DNA of 64,000 nt, taken from assembly GCF_007747445.1 (NCBI RefSeq), contig NZ_CP036425.1, forward strand, positions 682,001-746,000. Reading direction: 5' to 3'. Each line of letters starts with the position of its first letter. Position 1 is the stretch's first letter. This DNA is from Poriferisphaera corsica. Lineage in GTDB: Bacteria; Planctomycetota; Phycisphaerae; Phycisphaerales; Phycisphaeraceae. Positions 33,829 through 43,151 of the stretch are shown one piece after another. A program made the translations under genes and the position numbers. Under the pieces are notes generated by a model that saw only the letters and a program-made list of their open reading frames with translations, was not told where the DNA came from and did no database searches.

Positions 33829-34599
33829 ATGCCATTAGATAGAGATGTGGCCCTGAATCGCGAGACCTGGAGACTCTTTCGAATCATCTCCGAATTTGTC
33901 GACGGCTTCGAAGTCATGTCAGAAGTCGGCCCAGCGGTATCGGTATTTGGTTCGGCACGCACAAAACCAGACGACCCCGTCTATCAACGAGCTGTGGAAT
34001 GTGGCAAGAAAATCGTTGATAAGGACTTTGCCGTCATTACCGGCGGCGGCCCCGGTGTCATGGAAGCTGCTAATAAAGGCGCATTCGACGCCGGCGGTAA
34101 ATCAATCGGGTTGAACATCAACCTCCCAATGGAGCAAGATCCAAACCCATTCCAAAACTACGAACTTTCTTTCCGTTACTTCTTTGTGCGCAAAGTCATG
34201 TTCGTTAAGTACGCATGCGGTTTCATCATCTTCCCAGGCGGCTTCGGCACCATGGATGAAGTTTTTGAAGCCCTCACCCTTATCCAGACTCTTAAGATCG
34301 AGCCTTTCCCTGTTGTGCTCGTTGGTACGGATTTCTGGAGCGGTCTCCTCGACTGGATCAAAGACACCATGCGTGATCGTTACAAAACAATCTCGCCTGA
34401 GGACATTGATCTTTTTCATGTTACCGATGATGTGGATGAAGCCATCGAGTATGTTACGAGCCGCTTCAGCCAGGATCAGTGGGATCAACGCACCGAACCC
34501 ACCATCCCGGAGCCAATTATTCAGCAAGTTAAAAAAGGCGCAACTGGCCGCGTGGCACCTGAAGTGTCGCAACTGGTTGATCAGCCAAACGAAAGTTGA
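33829..34599 (+). CDS. LOG-family (TIGR00730) nucleotide phosphoribohydrolase-like protein
   Basis: A 256-residue protein of the LOG / lysine-decarboxylase-like Rossmann family. GGGPGVMEAANKGA near residue 67 and PGGFGTMDEVFEALTLIQT near residue 137 are the two signatures that bind and cleave a nucleoside 5'-monophosphate. Members release free cytokinin bases in plants and hydrolyse AMP or related nucleotides in bacteria. The family length is about 180-250, so this longer form is normal. AAGGAG precedes the ATG. It is a single gene with its own terminator. Confidence 0.88.
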   Translation: MPLDRDVALNRETWRLFRIISEFVDGFEVMSEVGPAVSVFGSARTKPDDPVYQRAVECGKKIVDKDFAVITGGGPGVMEAANKGAFDAGGKSIGLNINLPMEQDPNPFQNYELSFRYFFVRKVMFVKYACGFIIFPGGFGTMDEVFEALTLIQTLKIEPFPVVLVGTDFWSGLLDWIKDTMRDRYKTISPEDIDLFHVTDDVDEAIEYVTSRFSQDQWDQRTEPTIPEPIIQQVKKGATGRVAPEVSQLVDQPNES

Positions 34600-34697
34600 T
34601 GATATGCATCCATGTGGGGGGAGTTTAAAATTGCTGTTGCTGTTGTGCGTCTGGCTAACACACAGTTAGTCGGTCGCATGACTGATTGTTGCGAAGT

Positions 34698-34729
34698 GCC
34701 CGTCGATGGTTTCGACGGGCCGCTTTTTT
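34698..34729 (+). terminator. Terminator of the LOG-family gene
   Basis: A 9-bp stem (GCCCGTCGA at 34698-34706 with TCGACGGGC at 34712-34720) precedes a run of T. It lies between two convergent genes. Confidence 0.88.
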
Positions 34730-34738
34730 ATAGGCTTT

Positions 34739-36322
34739 TTATTCATCGATTTGATCGTTCTCAGGCAAGATCTTCATCTGTTGATCATTCCCCGCTTCAA
34801 CATGATCCGTCACCGAGCTGGGAATCACCTTCACCTCACGTGGCAGCGCATCAATCTGATCCATTTGATCCGGCAGTGCCTTCTTCGGTTCGGCCGCCTC
34901 TAAATCCTCGAACTTCCTTGCCTGTGTCACGACCCTTGATTCAAATGAACTCGTAAACTGGTTGAAGTGCTTTACTGTATTCCCCACAGCCTTCCCAAGC
35001 TTCTCCAAGTGACCTGTACACGTTGAGATGCGTTTGTGGAGCTCCTTCCCAGCCTCACTAATCTTTCTTGCATTTTCAGCCAGCGCTTCTTCACGCCAGC
35101 CCACCGCAACAGTCTTCAGCAACGCGATCAATGTTGAAGGCGTCGCAATCACAATCCCCTTACTGAACGCATCCTCCAACAGCGTTGGCCGCTCTTGGAC
35201 TGCGGGCTGCAAGAAGCTTTCAGCCGGGATAAACATCACCACAAATTCCGGCGTCCGCTCAAACTGTGCTTGGTAATCTTTCTTATGCAAGCTATCCACT
35301 TGCGTCAGAATATTCTTTGTATGGCGCCTTAAATGCCCATCTTGATCTGCTTTTGATACCGCCTCAATCGCTGATAAGTAAGCATCTAATGGCGTCTTCA
35401 CGTCAATCACAATATCCCGATTGCTCGTCAGGTGCACCACTGTATCCGGCCTCAACTTCCCGCCTGCTGTTGAAACCTGCTTGTCATAATTCAACCCTTC
35501 TCTGAATCCTGCCATCTCAAGCAATTTCTCGAGATGCATCTCGCCCCACTGTCCCCGCACCTCTGGTCGCTTTAACGCAGTCACCAACTTCTGCGTTTCA
35601 TCCTTCAGCATTCGCTGATCTTCGATCATCTTTTTGATCGTTGCCGACAACTCGCCATGTGATTGCTTCCGATCTCTTTCTAATACATGAATAGTCTCGT
35701 CGTAAGCCTTCAGCTTCTCTTTGATCGGATCAACCAGATTCTTGATCGCGTCTTTGCGTTTCTCAAGTTGCGCTTTCGCATCCTTCTGCTCGCCCTTGAA
35801 TTGCTCCTTTGCAAGCTGTAAAAATGCTTTGTTCGATTTCTCTAACGTTTGGCCTGCGATCGACTCAAACGATTCTTTAGCCTGCTTCTGCAGCTTCTCA
35901 AATTGATCCTTTAGCTGCGCCTCTCGCTTCGCCGCTTCCTCACGCAGCGTCTGCTCATGCTTTTTCGTCGATTCTTCTTTTTCTAGCATCAACTCATCAA
36001 ATTGCCGCCGTTGCTTTTCAATTTCCTCACCCATCCGTTCGCTTAACGACTCATTATCGCGCATGAGCTGTTTCTGTTTCTCTTCTGCCAAGGCCAACGA
36101 CGTCTTCGTATCAGCAATCTGCTGCTCGAACGTCTTCAGCTCCGCTGCTTGGTTTTCGGTGATCTGAGTTTGCTCAGCCAGCTGCGCGGCTGCCGCCTGC
36201 TTCTCGCCAAGGCTTATTTCCGACTGCTTTTTTGCCCCCATCAGCTTGGCGTATAGCACCCCCGCCGCACCTAAAGCCACCAAAAACAACACCAGCATTA
36301 TGATTGTAATAGGATCATTCAT
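34739..36322 (-). CDS. rmuC: DNA recombination protein RmuC
   Basis: A 527-residue protein. An N-terminal membrane helix (residues 4-27, ITIIMLVLFLVALGAAGVLYAKL) is followed by about 200 residues of coiled coil and then the RmuC nuclease-like core: RGQWGEMHLEKLLEMAGFREGLNYDKQVS, RPDTVVHL, DIVIDVKTPLDAYL, MFIPAESFLQPA and IVIATPSTLIALLKTVAVGWREE. RmuC limits recombination at inverted repeats and has been linked to defence against foreign DNA. The ATG at 36322 leaves the membrane anchor at the N-terminus; the frame extends nine codons further. Confidence 0.93.
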   Translation of the reverse strand: MNDPITIIMLVLFLVALGAAGVLYAKLMGAKKQSEISLGEKQAAAAQLAEQTQITENQAAELKTFEQQIADTKTSLALAEEKQKQLMRDNESLSERMGEEIEKQRRQFDELMLEKEESTKKHEQTLREEAAKREAQLKDQFEKLQKQAKESFESIAGQTLEKSNKAFLQLAKEQFKGEQKDAKAQLEKRKDAIKNLVDPIKEKLKAYDETIHVLERDRKQSHGELSATIKKMIEDQRMLKDETQKLVTALKRPEVRGQWGEMHLEKLLEMAGFREGLNYDKQVSTAGGKLRPDTVVHLTSNRDIVIDVKTPLDAYLSAIEAVSKADQDGHLRRHTKNILTQVDSLHKKDYQAQFERTPEFVVMFIPAESFLQPAVQERPTLLEDAFSKGIVIATPSTLIALLKTVAVGWREEALAENARKISEAGKELHKRISTCTGHLEKLGKAVGNTVKHFNQFTSSFESRVVTQARKFEDLEAAEPKKALPDQMDQIDALPREVKVIPSSVTDHVEAGNDQQMKILPENDQIDE

Positions 36323-36441
36323 GCCGCCGATTGTACCAGCCTGCAGCATAAAATGAGAGAGGCAAAACCATCACGCTGACAGCTACCTGTCACCGCAATA
36401 TCGCTTCAATATCCAACTGATTCCTCCACCGTCCGCCTAAC

Positions 36442-37671
36442 TTACCCCTTCTCAACGCGACTTTTCTTCCTGCCCCCGTACTCCTGAAACAGATTTGCCA
36501 GCCGGCGCGCTTCCTGCATCGCATTATGCTTCTCCGCCACCATTTTTCTGCCTTGTCTGCCCATCTCTTCTAGTTTCTGATCGTCCGATCCAAATGCCTC
36601 GCGCATTGCTTTTGCCAATTCACCCACATCGCCCGCCGGGATCAGCCAGCCATTCTGTTCGTTGACCAATTCAGGTATCCCCGCCACGTACGTACTGATC
36701 ACCGGTCTGCCCAGCGCCAGCGCCTCCATGATCACCACCGGCAGCCCCTCACCAAAACTCGGCAGCACCATCACGCGGCTCATCTCAATCAGCTCAACAA
36801 TCTCTCCCGTACTCTGCCACCCCGTAATCGTCACGTGTTCTTCCAACCGATACCGTTTAATCAGTTGCTCGACCTCATGCCGCATCTCCCCATCGCCTGC
36901 AAGAATCAATTCAAAATCTAATCGCTCATCACGCAGTCTTTTAGCCGCTTGCATTAACAGCAACTGCCCCTTTTGCTCGCACAACCTGCCCACGCAAACC
37001 ATTTTCCTGCTCGTTTCGATTGGTCGTAGCGGAGTCTCTAGAAAATTCGCATTCACCCCGCAATGAATCACCTTGATCTTCGGCCACTCATCGTGATGAC
37101 ACCAACGATACAACTGACTCTTTCCAAAACTACTAATCGCAACCACAAATTCCGCTTCAACAATTTTTCGATTCAGGTGAATCCCAGTCGGTTTATCAAA
37201 CTCTTCAGGCCCGTGTACCGTGAAACTAAACGTTGGCCCGCCCAACAACTTGCACAGCATCGCTACGGTCGTCGGATTCGTTCCGAAATGCACATGCACA
37301 TGCTGAACTTTATCCTTCTTCGTCCACCGATATAGCACCGTCGCTTCCATCAAATAAACTAGATGGATTAGCAATCCCCGCTCACTCCGCCAGCCAATCC
37401 GAAAGACTTCCAAGCAAGCCTTTAGCCAACCAATCGGATGTCGCATTTTCACACACGCCACCGCCCACAGCATCGCCAGCCCCCCGGACGCCAAAATGAT
37501 CTTAGTCTTCGGCAACTCTGCCGTATCTAACGGATCAACTAAATTATCTGGCGTTTTACGAATCGAATAACGCATCACCTCAAAACCCTGTGCTTCCAAT
37601 GAAGTAATCTCTCGTCTGATAAACGAGTGACTCACCTTCGGGTATTGATTTGTTAAATAAGCAATTCTCAT
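36442..37671 (-). CDS. GT4-family glycosyltransferase
   Basis: A 409-residue retaining glycosyltransferase with two Rossmann domains. The N-terminal domain starts RIAYLTNQYPKVSHSFIRREI, typical of exopolysaccharide-type transferases, and has HVHVHFGTNP and FTVHGPEEFD. The C-terminal nucleotide-sugar domain has VCVGRLCEQKGQLLLMQA, LAGDGEMR, and the E-x7-E motif in FGEGLPVVIMEALALGRPV. It probably adds a sugar to a cell-surface polymer. It is not part of a polysaccharide cluster; its neighbours are rmuC and an unknown gene. Confidence 0.9.
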   Translation of the reverse strand: MRIAYLTNQYPKVSHSFIRREITSLEAQGFEVMRYSIRKTPDNLVDPLDTAELPKTKIILASGGLAMLWAVACVKMRHPIGWLKACLEVFRIGWRSERGLLIHLVYLMEATVLYRWTKKDKVQHVHVHFGTNPTTVAMLCKLLGGPTFSFTVHGPEEFDKPTGIHLNRKIVEAEFVVAISSFGKSQLYRWCHHDEWPKIKVIHCGVNANFLETPLRPIETSRKMVCVGRLCEQKGQLLLMQAAKRLRDERLDFELILAGDGEMRHEVEQLIKRYRLEEHVTITGWQSTGEIVELIEMSRVMVLPSFGEGLPVVIMEALALGRPVISTYVAGIPELVNEQNGWLIPAGDVGELAKAMREAFGSDDQKLEEMGRQGRKMVAEKHNAMQEARRLANLFQEYGGRKKSRVEKG

Positions 37672-37982
37672 ACGTTATTCGTTTCCCATGGGTCATCGCT
37701 GACGCGTCTTACATCGACCACTCTCTCTCATGACTCAATCCACCCTCAATCTTAGCCGCAATTTCTTATCCCATACCCAACACTCGATGTTACCCTTGTG
37801 ATTCGCCAGTGTTCTTCATACCAATAAGCAATGGTGGATCTTGTCTTCTGGCATTGGCCAGCAATAACAATGTTGCCCATCAAGGATATTGATTCATCAG
37901 CCCCATTGCTTGTATGAAATGGCTTCCCATCCCTCAGTTTTTACATGCAGTCAAATCATGTCTCTAACGCAAGCACGTCCAG
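37672..37982. other. Intergenic region upstream of the glycosyltransferase
   Basis: 310 bases of C-rich plus strand. It must hold the glycosyltransferase promoter (minus). I see no repeat, RNA or gene. Confidence 0.35.
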
Positions 37983-38486
37983 CTACGCCTGAATATCCAA
38001 ATGTTTATACAGCCTCTCATCTTGTGTCTGCTCTGTAGGTAAAGCAGCTTTTGCTTTTTCTTCTATTGGCAAGGCAGGGGTTGTGGTGTGGGGCTTGGGA
38101 GCGATCGCCGTTTGAGAATCAGGGGGGAGGGGGGATAGCGGGGGGGATTGCTGTTGGATAATTTGCTTGGCTTCCTCGCTCAATTCCGCGATATCACTTG
38201 CCGCCGATTTGTTTTCTTCTCGGATCTGACGCACCAGCTTATCCGGCGCATCATCAATCAGATCTTCATGATCGCGTAGCTGCGCTTCAACATGCAGCCG
38301 TGCCGAGCTGTTTTCATCACCATCGTTTTCTTCCAACCCTTTGATGTGCGCTTCGAAAACCTCCAGCACTTTTTCCGCGCTGTGCTGCTCCTCACGCACC
38401 TTCTTATCACGTTTACGTGCCTGTTGCTGGCTTTGTAGCGCGGTCCCCGCCACACCTGCCGCAACACCTGTTCCCATGACACTCAT
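37983..38486 (-). CDS. Hypothetical acidic/helical protein
   Basis: A 167-residue protein from ATG 38486 (GGGAG eight bases upstream; an in-frame start at 38531 is possible). It opens with a small-residue hydrophobic stretch (SVMGTGVAAGVAGTAL), then a basic helix QQARKRDKKVREEQHSAEKVLEVFEAHIKGLEE and more charged helix, and ends in a Pro/Gln/Ala linker. No family recognised. The start could be a weak membrane anchor. Confidence 0.5.
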   Translation of the reverse strand: MSVMGTGVAAGVAGTALQSQQQARKRDKKVREEQHSAEKVLEVFEAHIKGLEENDGDENSSARLHVEAQLRDHEDLIDDAPDKLVRQIREENKSAASDIAELSEEAKQIIQQQSPPLSPLPPDSQTAIAPKPHTTTPALPIEEKAKAALPTEQTQDERLYKHLDIQA

Positions 38487-39280
38487 CTGGCTCACTCCCA
38501 AATTAAGGGCACCAAATACAACATAAAACATACTACGGACGACATCTTATATATCGGCAACCCCTAGCCGATTACTCAAAACTCCCTTTTAACTCCCTCT
38601 CTGTCAAATATTTATTTGAAGATCCTGGCCCCTCCCCCTCCTCCCCCTTCCCCTTCCACTCCCCCTCTCTTTTCCTACCTCGCCGCACATACGCCTATCC
38701 CCCGATCTCACTTCACAACTCAAGTTCATCAATATTGCATACTTTTGTTCTACAACGACAACCCAGCCTATCCCACCTCACGCAACCTCGCGCTCCCAGT
38801 CATGTTCACGGTGTTCGATGCTCTCAAGCCCGTCACCGCCGGTGGCGGGATGTTGCCCCAGCGATCTACAAGATTTTCTACCCATTCAATTCATCACAGA
38901 ATACTTCAGCAGAAGGCGTGACCGCCGTTCCAAATTTCAACCACTTCCGAGATATTACTAATATCTGCTGTGTTTCATGTGCAGGCATATTTATACGAAT
39001 TCCGCCCATAATCCCACATAGAATCACAAAATTAGGCTCATGATCCCTTTTCCACACCGCAATTCGAATAATTTTTTAAAAAAAAATATAAAGGAAAACC
39101 CCGCCTATCCAATTTAAACCTTACTTTTAAATTTTCTCTCAAATTCCTTGCCGATACGCCTTGAATTGGATCAGTTTTATAGACATATTATGCGTTAATT
39201 ATATAAGACACAGCAAGATCCTTAGTTTCAAGTTTTCTTGACTGGAAATGCCGTAACTAGATAAATGGAAAGGGTTTACA
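38487..39280. other. 790-base non-coding region before the lysine aminotransferase gene
   Basis: The first part is a pyrimidine-rich run (about 38620-38680) that looks like a coding frame only because of composition. A copy of the hairpin repeat lies at 38823-38849. From about 39040 the DNA becomes A/T-rich, with TTGAAT at 39161 and TATTAT at 39186 as a weak promoter candidate (19-base spacing) for the gene at 39281. Confidence 0.4.
38823..38849 (-). repeat. Hairpin repeat, dispersed copy in reverse orientation
   Basis: Read on the minus strand it is CATCCCGCCACC, GGC, GGTGACGGGCTTGAG. The stem 38829-38837 with 38841-38849 has one G-T pair and the CTTGAG flank of the family. No T-run follows on either side. 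Confidence 0.7.
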
Positions 39281-40612
39281 ATGACGACGCAAACAACTTC
39301 ATTGCCCGGGCCAAAATCCCAACAAGTTCTCGATGAGCTCCAGAAGTACATCATTGTCGATCCGCACCCTTATGCCGTTGATCTAGCCGCTTCCAAGGGC
39401 ATGTATATGGCCACTGTGGATGGCGACATGCTTTTTGATTGGGGTGGCTACTACGGCGCGAAACTCCTCTCACATAACCATCCAGGCCTCTTCGAGGAAG
39501 ACTACCTCAAAGAGCTCACCATGGTGGCCAACCACAAAATCGCTAATCCCGATTTTCTCACCCCGCAGTGTCTCGCTTACTACCGACTGATGCGAGGTAT
39601 GGCTCCCAAGTGCATGGAGAACCCGAACCTCGAACTTTATGTCGTGAACTCCGGCGCTGAAGCCGTTGAGAACATGCTCAAATACCTCATCAACATGCAC
39701 GACGCGAAGCGCAAAGCTCAAGGCCGCACGCCCGGCATCCGCCGCTTTGTTTACTTTGATTGCGCCTTCCACGGCCGCACCGTCTTTGCACTCAATATCA
39801 CACAGCTCCGTCACGACCCTGTCATGACCAAGGGCTTCAAAGGCATGGTTCCCGCTAACATCGAGATCCCATTCCCCGCAATCGACAACTCGCAGCCTGA
39901 GGAAGAGAACATCCAAAAAACAGAGCAGGCGCTCAACTTCCTTGAAGCGCAACTCAAACTCTTCGGTGACGAAATCGTCGGCATCATCTTCGAGCCTATC
40001 CAAGGCGCAGGTGGCCACCGTATCGCACTCCCCGATTTCTATCGCAAACTAAGTGAATTGGCTCACAAGTACGATACCTATCTCGGCGTTGATGAAGTCC
40101 AGACCGCGGGCGGCCAAACGGGCTCCATGTTCTGTATGGATCATTTTGATTTGCCATACCCACCGCAAGCGATCGCGGTTGCTAAGAAGTTCGGCAACGG
40201 CGTCCTGTACATGAAAGAATCCATGACCGATGAAGGCGTGCTCGACTCCACATGGGGCGGCTCACTCGTCGATATGGTTCGCTTCTCACAAGAGATGAAA
40301 ATCATCGAACGTGAAGGCTTAGTCGAACAGGTCCCTGAAAAGGAAAAACACTTTGTAGCCCTTCTTAACGATCTGTGCGACAAATACCCGGACATCATTT
40401 ACAACGTCCGTGGCATGGGCGTCTATCAAGGGATTAGTTTCCATAACGTTGCGGACAAAGGTAAATTTGTCGGCCGCATGTTGCACGAACAACAAACAAT
40501 CTTGATCGGTGCAGGCACGGACACGATCCGTTTCCGTCCGCCGATTGATGTGACGATTGAAGATATGGATTTGCTGCACGAGAAGTTTGAAGCAGTCCTG
40601 TCAACATTTTGA
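39281..40612 (+). CDS. lat: L-lysine 6-transaminase family class III aminotransferase
   Basis: A 443-residue PLP enzyme. VDGDMLFDWGGYYGAKLLSHNHP at the start, NSGAEAVENMLKY (phosphate binding), FHGRT, the Asp of DEVQTAGGQTG and Lys303 in AKKFGNG (Schiff base, by analogy) mark a class III aminotransferase. The start pattern and length fit L-lysine 6-transaminase, which moves the epsilon-amino group of lysine to 2-oxoglutarate, yielding the semialdehyde that closes to piperideine-6-carboxylate. In other bacteria this serves lysine catabolism or osmolyte and antibiotic precursors. It is monocistronic with a long leader and a strong terminator. Another omega-aminotransferase specificity cannot be excluded. 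Confidence 0.8.
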   Translation: MTTQTTSLPGPKSQQVLDELQKYIIVDPHPYAVDLAASKGMYMATVDGDMLFDWGGYYGAKLLSHNHPGLFEEDYLKELTMVANHKIANPDFLTPQCLAYYRLMRGMAPKCMENPNLELYVVNSGAEAVENMLKYLINMHDAKRKAQGRTPGIRRFVYFDCAFHGRTVFALNITQLRHDPVMTKGFKGMVPANIEIPFPAIDNSQPEEENIQKTEQALNFLEAQLKLFGDEIVGIIFEPIQGAGGHRIALPDFYRKLSELAHKYDTYLGVDEVQTAGGQTGSMFCMDHFDLPYPPQAIAVAKKFGNGVLYMKESMTDEGVLDSTWGGSLVDMVRFSQEMKIIEREGLVEQVPEKEKHFVALLNDLCDKYPDIIYNVRGMGVYQGISFHNVADKGKFVGRMLHEQQTILIGAGTDTIRFRPPIDVTIEDMDLLHEKFEAVLSTF

Positions 40613-40744
40613 AAGAACATATCAGTGTGAATCTGGAACATGTTTTAGATACACACTGAAAATATAAGCCACACTTTGTGCGGAATCTCGCGTTTCATTT
40701 CTACCAAACCAAAACCAAACACAACGCACCGCATTTAGTCGTAA

Positions 40745-40779
40745 AGAGGACATCAATAAAATTGGTGTCCTCTTTTTTT
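40745..40779 (+). terminator. Terminator of the lysine aminotransferase gene
   Basis: A 13-bp stem (AGAGGACATCAAT at 40745-40757 with ATTGGTGTCCTCT at 40761-40773, one G-T pair) has a 3-base loop and is followed by seven T residues. Confidence 0.93.
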
Positions 40780-40950
40780 GTGATTGAATCATTGGTGATG
40801 AATGATCGTGCGCGCGTTTTGAATCGGCTTTGGTTTTTAGGATGGTTGAAAAAGTACGGTTTGAAAATATGTCTATGCGCGTGTTAGTTAAGTCGGTGAG
40901 TGATTTTGTTAAGTCGGTATGAATAAATAAGGGGTTATGAAAATTAGAAG

Positions 40951-41115
40951 GCGCTTTTGTGCGCGCGTGTTCGTGTGGGGATTGATTTTCGATGATTTTC
41001 CCTAATCGAGAATGGACGGGATTGGTGTGAAATGTGTTGGTTTGGGTGAGAAATGAGGTGGAAATGATTTAAAATAGGCAGGTTTTAAATGTGGGAATGC
41101 GCGTTTGTGCGCGCG
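40951..41115. repeat. Two copies of the GCGC/TTTTGTGCGC motif
   Basis: GCGCTTTTGTGCGCGC at 40951-40966 and TGCGCGTTTGTGCGCGC at 41099-41115 share the core of the motif seen after cydB and around mtnP. The flanks are unrelated, so these are motif-sized copies and not a longer duplication. Confidence 0.55.
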
Positions 41116-41587
41116 GTTTGTTTAGTAGTTGGTTTTGGTATGCGATTTGCAGCGGGGATGGTTATGTGAAGCGCTTTAAGTTGTTGTTTTGCGGGATAAG
41201 ATGCAGGTAGTGGGTTGAAATTTTAGGTGTGCGGTTGTGTTTTTGGTTCGCATTGGCTTAAGTAATTCGCAATACTCGGAATTGAGAATTCATTGCTGGT
41301 TGGAGTGGATTTTTGGGGTATGGATTATGGCGTGTGCGCGTGGGTGTGCGTGTGGGGTGTGTGGGATTGGGGGCGTGTGTGTGGTAGTAGCGTGATCGGT
41401 ATGTGGGTGGGATGAGGGGAACGGCGAGGGAGATAGAAATGGCGTGTATGAAGCAGTTGAATTGTGTTACTTAAGTGTATTGTTGTTCGAGTGAATGTGC
41501 GTTTGAGTTGCTTTACTTAAGTGTGTCGTTGGAAGGAAGATGATAGTGATGGGAGAGGTGTGTGGACGGGAACGTGGAGGAGAGGGA

Positions 41588-41972
41588 TTGTTTCACTAAA
41601 GCGTATCGTAGGTAGGTTTAACATTCCCGCACCAGCGGTGCGGGGCTTGAGTAGATGAGTTGTTTCACTAAAGCGTATCGTTGGTAGGTTTAACACCTCC
41701 GCACCAGCGGTGCGGGCTTGAGTAGATGAGTTGTTGCACTAAAGCGTATTGTTGGCAGGTTTCACACCCTCGCACCAGCGGTGCGGGGCTTGAGTAGATG
41801 AGTTGTTTCACTAAAGCGTGTCGTTGGTAGGTTTAACATCCCCGCACCAGCGGTGCGGGGCTTGAGTAGATGAGTTGTTTCACTAAAGCATATCGTTGGT
41901 AGGTTTAACATCCCCGCACCAGCGGTGCGAGCTTGAGAAGATGAGTTGTTGCTTGAAAGCGTGTCGTTGGTT
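41588..41972 (+). repeat. Tandem array of five 71-72 bp units, each with a hairpin
   Basis: Units start at 41588, 41660, 41731, 41803 and 41875, with a sixth broken unit from 41946. Each has a left part (TTGTTTCACTAAAGCGTATC then GTTGGTAGGTTTAACAT) and a hairpin (CCCCGCACC, AGC, GGTGCGGGG) followed by CTTGAGTAGATGAG. Units differ by a few substitutions and one-base length changes. Left-half fragments also occur at 41467 and 41513. Confidence 0.92.
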
Positions 41973-42006
41973 GTGGGGTGGGGGCGGGATTGTTTTGTGT
42001 GAGGGG

Positions 42007-42951
42007 TCAGGTGATTGGTTGGAGATGATAGATGTTGAGTTTGACGAGGATGAGAGAGAAGGATGAGGTGATGAGCCAAAGGAGTGAGGCCATGAGTAGG
42101 AGTTTGCCGCGGATGATTTTGAGAGATTGCCGGGTTAGGCCGGCGCCGATGAAGAAGAGTGAGAGGATCATGAGTTGTTGGCCGAGTGCGTTGAGTGGTT
42201 GCCAGAAGTCGGCTTGGTTTGGGAAGTATGATCGGAGTGAAGCGGCGGCGATGAAGCCGAGGAGGAAGAGCGGGAAGTTGGTTTGGGTGTTTTGGTTTTT
42301 AACGAGTTTGGAGCAGGTGATGGAGAGAGGCATAATCCAGAGTGCTCTGGTGAGTTTGACGGTTGTGGCGATGGCGAGTGCGGGTGGGCCGTAGGCAGAG
42401 GCGGCGCCGATGACGCTGCTGGTATCGTGAATGGCGAGTGCGGACCAGAGGCCGAATTGGGTTTGTGTGAGGCCGACGAGTTTTCCGATGGGAGGGAAGA
42501 TGAAGAGCGCGATGGCGTTGAGTAGGAAGACGACGGCGAGTGAGACGCCGATGGCGTGCTGATTGGCTTTGATGGAAGGGCCCATGGCGGCGATGGCGGA
42601 TCCGCCACAGATTGCGGTGCCGCTGCTCGTGAGTAGAGCGATATGTGTGTCGATTTTGAGGGATCTTGCGAGGAGTAAGCCGAGGGCGAGGGTGGTGGTG
42701 ATGCTGATTGCGGTGATGGAGAAGGATTGAAGGCCGACGTGGAGGATGGTGTTGAGCTGGAGGCCGAATCCGAGGAAGACGACGGCGGCTTGAAGGAGGT
42801 ATTTAGCGAGATTGGCTGTGAATTGGGAGTGCGAGTTGCCGACGATGAGGCTGATGGCGACGCCAGTGCAGAGTGCGATTGCGGGGGAGTGGATGAAGAT
42901 GAGTACGGCAAGGCCGAGGCAGATCCAGAGGGTGGGGGTTTTATGATTCAT
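42007..42951 (-). CDS. YeiH-family putative sulfate exporter
   Basis: A 314-residue integral membrane protein of the YeiH / UPF0324 family, with about ten helices. TSSGTAICGGSAIAAMGPSI, IHDTSSVIGAASAYG and FIGAGLTRQSLK are the conserved blocks. Some members export sulfate or carry related anions. The ATG at 42951 (MNHKTPTLW) is chosen because the upstream 41 codons are unlike a membrane protein and include a hairpin repeat. The 3' end abuts the tandem repeat array. It is divergent from a LysR regulator, the arrangement of yeiH and yeiE in enterobacteria, so regulation by that protein is likely. Confidence 0.87.
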   Translation of the reverse strand: MNHKTPTLWICLGLAVLIFIHSPAIALCTGVAISLIVGNSHSQFTANLAKYLLQAAVVFLGFGLQLNTILHVGLQSFSITAISITTTLALGLLLARSLKIDTHIALLTSSGTAICGGSAIAAMGPSIKANQHAIGVSLAVVFLLNAIALFIFPPIGKLVGLTQTQFGLWSALAIHDTSSVIGAASAYGPPALAIATTVKLTRALWIMPLSITCSKLVKNQNTQTNFPLFLLGFIAAASLRSYFPNQADFWQPLNALGQQLMILSLFFIGAGLTRQSLKIIRGKLLLMASLLWLITSSFSLILVKLNIYHLQPIT

Positions 42952-43024
42952 GGGTAGGTGCTGGGTTTGAGGTTGGTCATTTATGTTTGTGTTGCAGGCG
43001 ATTGATTGTGTATTGGCTACACAT

Positions 43025-43045
43025 CCCCGCACCGGCGGTATGGGG
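43025..43045 (+). repeat. Hairpin repeat copy between yeiH and lysR
   Basis: CCCCGCACC, GGC, GGTATGGGG with one mismatch or G-T position, preceded by ACAT and followed by CTTGGAG. It lies in the divergent control region, 74 bases upstream of yeiH. Confidence 0.7.
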
Positions 43046-43151
43046 CTTGGAGTTAGGCGATGGGTGCTCCTCACTTCCGTGGGAGGTGCTAATATAGGGG
43101 ATGTTTAAGCATGATTCTAATTGATTAAATATATGTATATAATCAGAAATA

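Larger units (their letters stand above)
40780..42006. other. 1.2-kb non-coding repeat region
   Basis: No believable gene on either strand; a 69-codon frame at 40678 and a 105-codon frame at 41762-42079 are composition artefacts, the latter simply translating the tandem repeat. It contains GCGC motifs (40808, 40951, 41099), G/T-rich DNA from about 41220, half-units of the 72-bp repeat, then five full tandem units. Confidence 0.5.

Noticed and set aside
38616-38921. 101-codon Pro/Ser frame before the aminotransferase gene
   Set aside because: It is a translation of a pyrimidine-rich tract and the hairpin repeat.
41588-41945. CRISPR array
   Set aside because: The units are almost identical throughout with no unique spacers, and there are no cas genes.
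41762-42079. 105-codon minus-strand frame with repeated peptide
   Set aside because: It only translates the tandem DNA repeat and lacks a ribosome site.
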